Source of the DNA: Massilistercora timonensis
GTDB lineage: Bacteria; Bacillota; Clostridia; Lachnospirales; Lachnospiraceae
Direction of reading: 5' to 3'
Length of the DNA stretch: 64,000 bases
NCBI RefSeq assembly: GCF_900312975.1
Contig: NZ_LT990039.1
Coordinates: forward strand, 558,001-622,000
The notes beneath the pieces were generated by a model that searched no databases, was not told where the DNA came from, and saw only the letters and a list, made by a program, of their open reading frames with translations. How positions within the stretch are numbered: the stretch's first letter is position 1; each line of letters starts with the position of its first letter. The translations under genes and the position numbers were made by a program. Of the stretch, positions 8,792 through 16,637 are shown piece by piece.

Positions 8792-10033
8792 CTATTCTTT
8801 CTCCTGTAATTCGATCTTCACTCTCACATCAGCTTCCAGAGCACAGTCATCCGGCAATTCCACATTCACCGGAACGGTATAAGAACCCTGCTCTGTATAC
8901 TGGCTCAGATCGATGCTTACCTTCCGCTCCAGACTTAAATTATTCAAGGTCTCCCGCGGTCCCCGGACATGGATCTCCAAAGCCTCGGTCTGATCATAAG
9001 TCAAAACCAGATCTTCTGAGAGTTGTTCAACGATCACCGCGCTTGGCAGTACATCGAATGCTTTCGTCCCGTCCTTCTCCACAGCAATGATCACCGCGAC
9101 GGAACCAGCGTTCTCATCTGCCAGATTTACATCTTCCGGAATATAATCGGAAATGTCTACCACCTGCTCCGTCTTCTTCGTAAGCCCGGACAGTTCCAGC
9201 GCCTCTGCCGGTATCTGGATCTCAGAGATACCCCTTAACGCTTTCTCGCTTCCGGAAATCAGGATTTCCTCAGGCTCATAGGTAATCCCGGTAAATTCAT
9301 AACCTTCTGCCGCCTGGATCTTAGAGGTATCAAAGATCACTGGAACACTTCGGGTCTGATACAGCTTCACACTGACAGACACGCCTTCATCTCCCAGGTT
9401 GTTGCTCAACAGTGACTGATCGATCTCGTCTCCCTCTTCATCATAGAGAACCAGCTGAGAAGCAAGCACACTATCCTGAGACAAGCCAGATACACTGACA
9501 CTTGCCTCCACCCTGTCGATCTGATCCACCACGGATTTTGGCCCGCGGACAGATACATTCTCCGGAACTGCGTTGATCTCACCCAATACATATCCATCCC
9601 GTACTGTTCCCGTAGTCTTTGGTACGATCGGGAAATTCTTCAGTTCTTCATCTTCCAGTTTTACCTGGAGGTTGCGGGGATAAGCTTCTGCTTCTACAGC
9701 ATCATATCCTGCCACAGTAACTGTGATCGGGATCTGCGTCTTTAATGTCAGTTCCCGCATATCCGCGGTAGCCGTGATATCCGACTTCTGGATCCGGTTT
9801 AGGATCTTCCGCCGGGCTGTCACCGTGACATCCACCGCCTGTGTATTATCCACGATCTGAAATGTCTGTTGTTCCTCCGCCAGGACCTCCTGATTGATCA
9901 CCGTCACCGGAACATCCTGATAAGTCACGCTTGTAACCGGGTCGTCAATATTAACCACCATCAGCCAGAGCAGGCCGGCTGCCAGGAAGGCTAATATCTT
10001 AAGGCCCAGATTATTCATCAGGCTTGTCTTCAT
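8792..10033 (-). CDS. cdaR: CdaR-type YbbR-domain regulator of diadenylate cyclase
   Basis: Membrane-anchored extracytoplasmic protein that modulates CdaA activity. One N-terminal transmembrane helix (LKILAFLAAGLLWLMVVN, ~11-28) is followed by tandem YbbR repeats (about four) making up the rest of the 413 residues; no catalytic residues are expected. The start at 10033 has AAGGAAGG upstream and lies inside the last codons of cdaA (23-bp overlap), showing translational coupling. The longer frame from 10063 is rejected for lack of a ribosome binding site. The glmM gene that commonly follows cdaAR in Firmicutes is absent; ptsH and nfo follow instead. Confidence 0.92.
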   Translation of the reverse strand: MKTSLMNNLGLKILAFLAAGLLWLMVVNIDDPVTSVTYQDVPVTVINQEVLAEEQQTFQIVDNTQAVDVTVTARRKILNRIQKSDITATADMRELTLKTQIPITVTVAGYDAVEAEAYPRNLQVKLEDEELKNFPIVPKTTGTVRDGYVLGEINAVPENVSVRGPKSVVDQIDRVEASVSVSGLSQDSVLASQLVLYDEEGDEIDQSLLSNNLGDEGVSVSVKLYQTRSVPVIFDTSKIQAAEGYEFTGITYEPEEILISGSEKALRGISEIQIPAEALELSGLTKKTEQVVDISDYIPEDVNLADENAGSVAVIIAVEKDGTKAFDVLPSAVIVEQLSEDLVLTYDQTEALEIHVRGPRETLNNLSLERKVSIDLSQYTEQGSYTVPVNVELPDDCALEADVRVKIELQEKE

Positions 10034-10892
10034 GTTTATGCCTTCCTTTCCACCAGGCCGCAAGTCCCCTGGTCTCTGTCTTCCTGTTTCTGATATCTTC
10101 CAGCTTCTCTCGAAGCTGCTCTCTTGTCACATCCCTCTCAAGCTGTCCTCCCTGAGCGACGGAAACCTTGCCGGTCTCTTCTGAAACCACCACGATCAGC
10201 GCATCGCTGACCTCGCTCATTCCCACAGCAGCTCTGTGCCGGGTTCCCAGGTCTTTGCTCAGTCCCATATTGTCAGAGAGGGGGAGATAACAGGTGGCCG
10301 ACACGATCCGGTCCCCCCTGATAATGATCGCCCCATCATGGAGCGGTGTGTTATGTTCAAAAATATTCATCAGGACCTGCATGGAAACCAGACAGTCCAT
10401 ACGGATCCCCGTGCTCTCATACTCGGTCAGCCGGATAGCCTGCTCTACCACGATCAGGGCGCCGGTCTTCACCCGCCCCATATTGTAGCATGCGTCGATA
10501 ATATTATCCTCCGTCTCCTCGCTGAAGCGGATATAGTCCTTCCCTACTTCCAGCGGGACAACCGAACTTAAGAACTTTTTCTCTCCCAGTTTCTCCAGGC
10601 CTCTTCTCAGTTCCGGCTGGAATACCACGATCGCCGCAGTAGCAATGACGGTAACCGCGTTCCGGGCCACATAGAGAATGGTATTCATCTGGAAAACAGC
10701 GGCAAATACAATAAACACAACAAGAACAAGAATACCCTTCAACAGCATCCATGCCTTGGTATTCTTGATCCAGATGATCATCTGGTAAATCAAAAAGGTG
10801 AGGATCAGGACTTCCAGCACGTCTGTAAAACGGATCTCCGGAAAATAAAACCCGGAAACACGTTCCAAAAATGCTGATATCTGTCGTTCCAT
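10011..10892 (-). CDS. cdaA: diadenylate cyclase CdaA (DacA)
   Basis: Makes cyclic di-AMP from two ATP at the cytoplasmic membrane. The 293-residue protein has about three N-terminal transmembrane helices (~20-100) and a DAC domain with both signature motifs: DGAIIIRGDRIVSATCYLPL, and GTRHRAAVGMSE with the RHR triad. A short cytosolic tail follows. It is cotranscribed with cdaR, which overlaps its 3' end. c-di-AMP commonly restrains K+ uptake, and trkH/trkA occur in the same window, although not in the same operon. Confidence 0.96.
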   Translation of the reverse strand: MERQISAFLERVSGFYFPEIRFTDVLEVLILTFLIYQMIIWIKNTKAWMLLKGILVLVVFIVFAAVFQMNTILYVARNAVTVIATAAIVVFQPELRRGLEKLGEKKFLSSVVPLEVGKDYIRFSEETEDNIIDACYNMGRVKTGALIVVEQAIRLTEYESTGIRMDCLVSMQVLMNIFEHNTPLHDGAIIIRGDRIVSATCYLPLSDNMGLSKDLGTRHRAAVGMSEVSDALIVVVSEETGKVSVAQGGQLERDVTREQLREKLEDIRNRKTETRGLAAWWKGRHKHEDKPDE

Positions 10893-10948
10893 TCTCTCAC
10901 CTCCCCTTTCCGGCCAGCATTGCCGTCAGTTCTTGATTTAAAAAGCTA

Positions 10949-12070
10949 TTATTTATCCAGGCTCAGATCGTTCTTCAGACTCTGAGTCAGAAGCATCTTA
11001 TCAATTTCCTCCATATCGTGCCGCTTCGCAGATGGTCCTTTCTTAGGCATTGGACGTTCTTTTCTGCTCTTCTCAGGCGCTTCCGCCTTGCGGACCCTTC
11101 CGGCTCTGCGCCGTACCTCTCTTGGATCAATGATCTCCGTCTCCTGACGCTCGTTAATCCGTTTCACCGTTTTCTCCGGTGTCGCCACAGAAAGCTTCGG
11201 CACTGCCTTTACATAATAATAATATTCATCATCTTCATACTGAAGATTCTCACTTCTGGTATAATCCACAGAGAAGAAAAACAATTCCAGGATCAGTCCG
11301 ATGACCACTGCCGCGATATTTCCCAGGATCAGGGAAACATAGGAAGTATGTACGCCAAGGGCAATATCCCCGATCACAATCAGAAGGATATTGGCAACTG
11401 CTCCCACCCCAATGGCGATCTTCCAGGCATGGTCCATGGCCTGCCGGCGCAGGGTATACACCAGAAGGAAGCAAATGATGAAGGCTACGATCACGATCCA
11501 CATCTCCTTATTCTGGAACACCTGCTTCACATAAGCGGAAATCTGTCCCATCAGGCCTTCCGCTCCTTCTCCTTCCATACCCGCGGCTGCGGTCTTCACA
11601 TATGCCATCATGTAATAAACAATGGTTCCGCAGGAGATAGCGATGAGACAGATAGGCCCGGTCACCAGCGCATACGCCACCGGGATCACGTAAGGGATCT
11701 TCAGCATAAACGCGATAGGCGTCAGCAATACCACCATAGCCATCTTGGGCGTCAGCCGGAAGTAGAAAATATACATGATCAAAAATACCATGGCTGTTAC
11801 CGCCAGCGCTCCCAGCGATACCGCGTACATGTGGGCCAGGATCAGCGCCGTCGCCGCCAGCACCGTGATGATCGGCGGGAAGAAGGTACAGATGATCGAC
11901 AGGGCCAGCGTGGCCACCGGCGAAGCTGCCGCCGACAGGAATCCCACATTGTCATTGATCAGATAGAACGCCGCCAGCGCAACAACAAACTGAACCGCTT
12001 TATCAAAAATTCTGGAATGGGAAGCGTAAAGTTCCTGCAGCCTTCCCCGGATCACAAATATACTGTCCAT
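10949..12070 (-). CDS. polytopic membrane protein of unknown function
   Basis: A 373-residue protein with roughly eight to nine hydrophobic segments between residues 25 and 270, then a long, highly charged cytoplasmic tail (~280-373) rich in Arg, Lys and Glu. No transporter or enzyme signature was recognised. It abuts the stop of the preceding small membrane gene exactly (no gap) and lies 56 bp before cdaA. The three genes therefore probably form one transcript with cdaAR, suggesting an envelope-related role, inferred from context only. Confidence 0.8.
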   Translation of the reverse strand: MDSIFVIRGRLQELYASHSRIFDKAVQFVVALAAFYLINDNVGFLSAAASPVATLALSIICTFFPPIITVLAATALILAHMYAVSLGALAVTAMVFLIMYIFYFRLTPKMAMVVLLTPIAFMLKIPYVIPVAYALVTGPICLIAISCGTIVYYMMAYVKTAAAGMEGEGAEGLMGQISAYVKQVFQNKEMWIVIVAFIICFLLVYTLRRQAMDHAWKIAIGVGAVANILLIVIGDIALGVHTSYVSLILGNIAAVVIGLILELFFFSVDYTRSENLQYEDDEYYYYVKAVPKLSVATPEKTVKRINERQETEIIDPREVRRRAGRVRKAEAPEKSRKERPMPKKGPSAKRHDMEEIDKMLLTQSLKNDLSLDK

Positions 12071-12466
12071 CTATTTCCTCTCCTTTTCATACATCTTAAG
12101 TAATCTCGTCAGATTATGATTGTACTTCTTTACTCTCTGCCGCGCCTGTCTGTGATTGCGGTTATACACATGGCTGGTCACCACCGCGTATGCGATCACC
12201 AGCACAAAATAACCAACCACCGCGACAAGCCCCAGGGTGATCAGAAGGCCTGCGGACATCTTGCCCAGCAGAGAATCCAGGCCCGCCAGGACAATCAGCG
12301 CCCCCAGACAGACATAGCCAATCGTCACCCAGAGAATGGAACAGATTACATGAAGAGACACATAATCCTTCCGGTAATACTCGCTGATCTTGAAATCTTC
12401 CTTTCCCTCTTTCTTCTCATAAAAGGCAAGTTTCGTCATCAGTTTTATTTTCCGCTCGTCTAACAT
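12071..12466 (-). CDS. small two-helix membrane protein
   Basis: A 131-residue protein with a charged N-terminal region (~1-40), two transmembrane helices (~42-66 and 75-100) and a basic C-terminal tail. The family is not recognised. The start at 12466 has GAGGTG a few bases upstream, better supported than the in-frame codon at 12484. Its stop is immediately followed by the start of the polytopic membrane gene, so the two are translationally coupled. Confidence 0.78.
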   Translation of the reverse strand: MLDERKIKLMTKLAFYEKKEGKEDFKISEYYRKDYVSLHVICSILWVTIGYVCLGALIVLAGLDSLLGKMSAGLLITLGLVAVVGYFVLVIAYAVVTSHVYNRNHRQARQRVKKYNHNLTRLLKMYEKERK

Positions 12467-12523
12467 GACACACCTCAAAATCAAATTTTCGTCATTTACC
12501 CATCATTTTTAGTATAACAAATC

Positions 12524-13237
12524 TCAGTATCCTTGTCCAATACTTATAGTTAAAAAATAGACTTTTTCCGCCCCCGCCTCCTTCAGCGCCTTTGCCGCCG
12601 CGCTGATAGTATTCCCGGTGGTGTAAATGTCGTCCACCAGCACGATGACCGCGCCTTTTTCCAGTGGCTCCGACACCCGGAAGGCGCCCAGAAGATTCTG
12701 CCTCCGGTCCCGGTGCCCCAGCTTCTTCTGCGGCGTGGTATAACGGACCCTTCGCAGTAGCTTATCTCTCACAGGGATCCCGGTGAGGCGGCCAAGTTCC
12801 CGGACCAGGATCAGCGCCTGGTTGTAGCCTCTCTGCCGTTCTTTCCTTGGGTGCAGAGGAATCGGGACCAGAAAATCCGGCGCCCATCTATGGAGTTCTT
12901 CTTCAAACCGGCCCGCAAGCTCCCGGGCGTAATAAGCCCCAAACGCCCGCTGATTGTGGAATTTAAACCGGTAAATGGAGTTGCTCACTGGTTTCCTGTG
13001 CAGCCACAGGCCGTATCCCCTGTCATAGTAATGATGTGTATGCCCGCAGTCCGCGCAGTATTCCTCCTCATTCCCGGCAAGAGGCTGACCGCACTTCATA
13101 CACCGGGGCTCCTCCACCACAAGCCGGTTGATCTTCTTCCTGCAGGAAGGGCAGATCCCCCGCCGGAAAGCCCGGCCGCAGAAAGGGCACACCTCCGGCC
13201 ACAGCAACTTCAGAAAAAATGTTTTTATTTTTTTCAC
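12524..13237 (-). CDS. comF: ComF family phosphoribosyltransferase-like protein
   Basis: A 237-residue ComF-type protein with a double zinc-ribbon at the N-terminus (CPFCGRAFRRGICPSC ~17-32; CMKCGQPL and CADCG ~46-62) and a C-terminal type I PRTase fold with the PRPP loop VIVLVDDIYTTGNTISAA (~198-215). In competent bacteria ComFC acts in handling transformed DNA; here the role is inferred from family. The start overlaps the recD2 stop by 4 bp (ATGA), so the two genes are coupled. No other competence genes are present in the window. Confidence 0.92.
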   Translation of the reverse strand: MKKIKTFFLKLLWPEVCPFCGRAFRRGICPSCRKKINRLVVEEPRCMKCGQPLAGNEEEYCADCGHTHHYYDRGYGLWLHRKPVSNSIYRFKFHNQRAFGAYYARELAGRFEEELHRWAPDFLVPIPLHPRKERQRGYNQALILVRELGRLTGIPVRDKLLRRVRYTTPQKKLGHRDRRQNLLGAFRVSEPLEKGAVIVLVDDIYTTGNTISAAAKALKEAGAEKVYFLTISIGQGY

Positions 13238-15444
13238 TCAAATTCCCGGATCCGTTCGGCCAGGCTGGTATTGCGGTCCCGCTCCTCTGTGTTGCGGATC
13301 ATTTCCCGGAATACCGCGTCGCTCCCCACTAATGTAACGCATTTTCTCGCCCGGGTCACCGCGGTGTAGAGAAGATTCCTGTGATATAACTGCCGCGGCC
13401 CCTGGAGCAGCGGGATCACCACCGCCGGGTACTCGCTCCCCTGAGATTTATGTATGGTAATGGCATAGGCCAGTTCCAGCTCTTCCAGAAGCTGGAAAGG
13501 ATAAGTTACCAGCCGGTGCTCGTCGTATTCCACCGTCAGAGTCTCCTCATAGGAATTGATCTGGCGGATGATCCCCATATCTCCGTTGAAGATCCCAAGC
13601 CCCTTGTCCACCGTCATTCCATACCGGGTGCGGATCTCCCACTCCAGCTGATAATTGTTCTTGATCTGCATCACCTTGTCCCCTTCCCGGAACAGCCGGT
13701 CTCCGTAAGCTCTCTCCTGCTTTCCTTCCTCCGGCGGATTCAGATACTGCTGCAAGATCTGGTTCAGCCGCTCCACTCCCAGAAGACCTTTGCGCATAGG
13801 CGTCAGCACCTGGATGTCATAAGGCCTGGCGTCTACGTAAGGAGGAAGCTTCTTCTGGATCAGGGTGATCAGGACGCTGATGATCACATTGGGATCCTGC
13901 CGTTTCAGGAAAAAGAAATCCCGGCTCTTATTATCCAGGGTCACCTCTTCTCCCCGGTTGATCTTATGGGCATTGATGACGATGTCACTCTCTCCGGCCT
14001 GCCGGAAGATCCGGGTCAGCATCACCACCGGGAAGCAGTGGGAATCGATAAGGTCCTTCAGCACACTCCCCGGCCCCACGCTGGGCAGCTGATTCCGGTC
14101 TCCCACCAGGATCAGCCGGGTGCCCGGGATCACTGCCTTCAAAAGCGCGTGCATCAGTGGCAGATCCACCATGGACATCTCGTCGATGATCAGCACATCC
14201 GTCTCCAGCGGATTCTCTTCATTCCTGTTAAATCCGCCCCGTCCTTCTTCTTCCGGATTGCCGTTTACCTCCAGCAGACGGTGGATGGTCTGGGCCTCAT
14301 AACCGGTGGCCTCTGTCATCCGCTTGGCCGCCCGCCCGGTGGGCGCCGCAAGAAGAATATCCATCCCCTCACTCTGGAAGAAATGGATCATGGCGTTGAT
14401 GGTAGTGGTCTTCCCGGTCCCCGGCCCTCCGGTGAGGATCAGGATCCCCCGGCGGGCCGCCTCCGCCACTGCTTTCCTTTGCATCTCGTCCAGGGCAAGC
14501 CCCGCGTTCTCTTCAATGGCTCCGATCCGGCGGGAAAGCGCCTCCTCGTCCACCTGGCAACAGACGTTCAGGTCATGGAGCATCTTGGCTGTGTTCAGTT
14601 CCAGGTAATAATAGTGAGCGGCATAAACCCGGGTTCCGTCCGCCCCTTCCTTCATGACCACCTTTTTCTCCATGGCCAGATCCATCAGGTATTTCTCAAT
14701 ATGCTGGATCTGCACCCCCAGAAGGTTTCCCGCCCGGGCCAGCAGATCGCCCTGCCGGAGATAGACATGGCCTTCCCCCACGCTCTGGAGAAGAGTATAA
14801 AAAATGCCGCTGCGGATACGGTAATCAGAATCTGTGTGGATCCCCACCCGGGCAGCGATCTCGTCGGCGGTCTTGAAGCCTACCCCCGCCACCTGGTCCG
14901 CCAGCTGGTAAGGATTCTCTTCGATGATCCGGTACACATTGGCCCCGTAGTGCTGATAGATCTTCACCGCCAGCGCCGTGGTGATCCCGTATTTCTGCAG
15001 GAAGATCATGGCCTGGCGCATTTCTTTCTTCTCTTCCACCTGAACGGCGATCTCCCGGGCCTTGCGCTCGCTGATCCCTTTGATCTCCGCCAGCCTCTCC
15101 GGTTCCTCCTCGATGATCCGGAAGGTGTCTTCCCGGAACTTCTTCACGATCCGCCCAGCCAAAGCGGCTCCCACGCCTTTGACGGCGCCGGAGCCAAGAT
15201 AACGTTCGATGGACATCAGATCTTCCGGTTCGCACAGCTTCGCGCTGTCCACCTGGAGCTGGGTCCCGTACATCTTGTGAACGGTGAACTCTCCGGTCAG
15301 TTCCAGAAGTTCTCCCTCCTCAATGTAATGGAACTTCCCCACGCAGGTCAGATCCCCATCTTCATTATTCAGATTGAATACCGTGTACCCGTTGTCCTCA
15401 TTGCGGTACACAATGTGTTCTACATATCCTTTGATCGTTTCCAT
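13234..15444 (-). CDS. recD2: RecD2-type ATP-dependent 5'-3' DNA helicase
   Basis: A 736-residue SF1B helicase of the RecBCD-independent RecD2 class. An N-terminal OB-like segment begins METIKGYVEHIVYRNEDNGY. Helix-hairpin-helix repeats follow (GSGAVKGVGAALAGRIVKKF, ~85-105), then Walker A LTGGPGTGKTTTINAMI (~340-356), IIDEMSMVDLPLM (motif II), VGDRNQLPSVGPGS (III), YAITIHKSQGSEYPAVVIPL (V) and YTAVTRARKCVTLVG (VI). It lies 8 bp downstream of the mreB/mbl stop and overlaps comF by 4 bp. It probably functions in replication-fork or mismatch repair, as in Bacillus. Confidence 0.95.
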   Translation of the reverse strand: METIKGYVEHIVYRNEDNGYTVFNLNNEDGDLTCVGKFHYIEEGELLELTGEFTVHKMYGTQLQVDSAKLCEPEDLMSIERYLGSGAVKGVGAALAGRIVKKFREDTFRIIEEEPERLAEIKGISERKAREIAVQVEEKKEMRQAMIFLQKYGITTALAVKIYQHYGANVYRIIEENPYQLADQVAGVGFKTADEIAARVGIHTDSDYRIRSGIFYTLLQSVGEGHVYLRQGDLLARAGNLLGVQIQHIEKYLMDLAMEKKVVMKEGADGTRVYAAHYYYLELNTAKMLHDLNVCCQVDEEALSRRIGAIEENAGLALDEMQRKAVAEAARRGILILTGGPGTGKTTTINAMIHFFQSEGMDILLAAPTGRAAKRMTEATGYEAQTIHRLLEVNGNPEEEGRGGFNRNEENPLETDVLIIDEMSMVDLPLMHALLKAVIPGTRLILVGDRNQLPSVGPGSVLKDLIDSHCFPVVMLTRIFRQAGESDIVINAHKINRGEEVTLDNKSRDFFFLKRQDPNVIISVLITLIQKKLPPYVDARPYDIQVLTPMRKGLLGVERLNQILQQYLNPPEEGKQERAYGDRLFREGDKVMQIKNNYQLEWEIRTRYGMTVDKGLGIFNGDMGIIRQINSYEETLTVEYDEHRLVTYPFQLLEELELAYAITIHKSQGSEYPAVVIPLLQGPRQLYHRNLLYTAVTRARKCVTLVGSDAVFREMIRNTEERDRNTSLAERIREFE

Positions 15445-15452
15445 TTATCTCA

Positions 15453-16442
15453 TCAGTATTCTTTCCGCCCGCTCATAAATTCCACAAACTGCCCCGTCCC
15501 GATGGCCACTACCTTCATGGGATCTTCCGCGGTCATGGTGTTGATGCCTGTCCGCTCCTCGATCAGCTCTTCCAGTCCCCGGAGCATGGAGCCTCCTCCG
15601 GTAAGGACGATCCCCCGGTCCAGGATATCCGCGGAAAGCTCCGGCGGCGTGCGCTCCAGCACGCTGATCACCGCCTCCACGATCTGTCCGGTGGTCTCCC
15701 GCAGGGCTTCTTCTGTCTCGGAAGAAGTGACCGTCACCGTCTTGGGCAGACCGGTGACCAGGTTCCTGCCCCGCACCTCCACCGCTTCCTCTTCGATCAG
15801 CGGATAGGTGGTCCCGATCTTGATCTTGATATCCTCCGCGGTACGCTCGCCGATCAGCAGATTATGCTTCTTGCGCATGTACCGCACAATGGCCTCGTCA
15901 AAGTCGTCCCCGGCAAGCTTGATGGAAGTGTTCACCACCGTTCCCCCCAGGGAGATCACCGCGATATCCGTGGTGCCGCCGCCGATGTCCACGATCATAT
16001 TGCCGCAGGGCCTGGAAATATCAATGCCTGCGCCGATGGCCGCCGCCACCGGTTCCTCGATCAGGTTCACCTCCCGGGCTCCCGCCGCGTAGGTAGCCTC
16101 TTCTACCGCCTTTCTCTCAACCTCTGTGACACCGCTTGGCACGCAGATGCTGATCCTTGGCTTCTTAAACGTCCGCTTGCCCATGGCCTTCTGGACAAAA
16201 TATTTGATCATCTTCTCTGTCACGGTATAATCGGAGATCACGCCCTGTCTCAAAGGCCGGATCGCCACAATATTCCCCGGGGTCCTGCCCAGCATAAGGC
16301 GGGCCTCCTCCCCGATGGCCTTGATGGCGTTGGTATCCCGGTCAAACGCCACAACCGACGGTTCCTTTAAGATCACGCCCTTGCCCCGCACATAGACAAG
16401 GATGCTGGCTGTCCCCAGATCAATTCCAATATCTACCGACAT
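15453..16442 (-). CDS. mbl: MreB/Mbl-type bacterial actin, rod-shape determinant
   Basis: A 329-residue actin-like ATPase that guides lateral cell-wall synthesis along the membrane. Actin-fold signatures: DIGIDLGTASILVYVRGKG (phosphate 1), MIVDIGGGTTDIAVISLGG (phosphate 2) and GIVLTGGGSMLRGLEELI (adenosine loop). No mreC or mreD is adjacent, which favours a stand-alone paralogue such as Mbl, so that symbol is tentative. It heads the transcript with recD2 and comF and has a possible promoter with a leader hairpin upstream. Confidence 0.9.
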   Translation of the reverse strand: MSVDIGIDLGTASILVYVRGKGVILKEPSVVAFDRDTNAIKAIGEEARLMLGRTPGNIVAIRPLRQGVISDYTVTEKMIKYFVQKAMGKRTFKKPRISICVPSGVTEVERKAVEEATYAAGAREVNLIEEPVAAAIGAGIDISRPCGNMIVDIGGGTTDIAVISLGGTVVNTSIKLAGDDFDEAIVRYMRKKHNLLIGERTAEDIKIKIGTTYPLIEEEAVEVRGRNLVTGLPKTVTVTSSETEEALRETTGQIVEAVISVLERTPPELSADILDRGIVLTGGGSMLRGLEELIEERTGINTMTAEDPMKVVAIGTGQFVEFMSGRKEY

Positions 16443-16512
16443 TTACAATTCCCCTTCCATCCTGCGATCTGTCTTATTTATCATCTTCTTCATCAAATCT
16501 CTTCTTTTGTCT

Positions 16513-16559
16513 GAAACCCGGACTGCGTCTACACTCCGGGTTCCTGAAATCCTATTATA
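16513..16559 (-). promoter_or_regulatory. probable promoter -10 and leader hairpin of the mreB/mbl operon
   Basis: The minus strand has TATAAT (16554-16559) followed in the leader by a hairpin with arms AACCCGGA and TCCGGGTT (within 16514-16542). The -35 is weak, and there is no T-run after the hairpin, so it may be an mRNA stabiliser rather than an attenuator. Confidence 0.4.
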
Positions 16560-16637
16560 AGCATATTTGGGGAAAATGGAAACCCCTTATTCCTTAATTC
16601 TTTCTGAAACGGGCTGCGCACATGTCGGGAAAACGCC

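Noticed and set aside
11018-12103. Plus-strand 361-codon frame opposite the polytopic membrane gene
   Set aside because: Low-complexity His/Gln/Arg-rich translation typical of an antisense shadow; the minus-strand genes have ribosome binding sites and transmembrane helices.
13450-15807. Plus-strand open frame of 785 codons opposite recD2 and mbl
   Set aside because: Antisense shadow of two well-supported genes; composition (His/Leu/Pro-rich) and lack of homology fit a frame mirrored from GC-rich codons.
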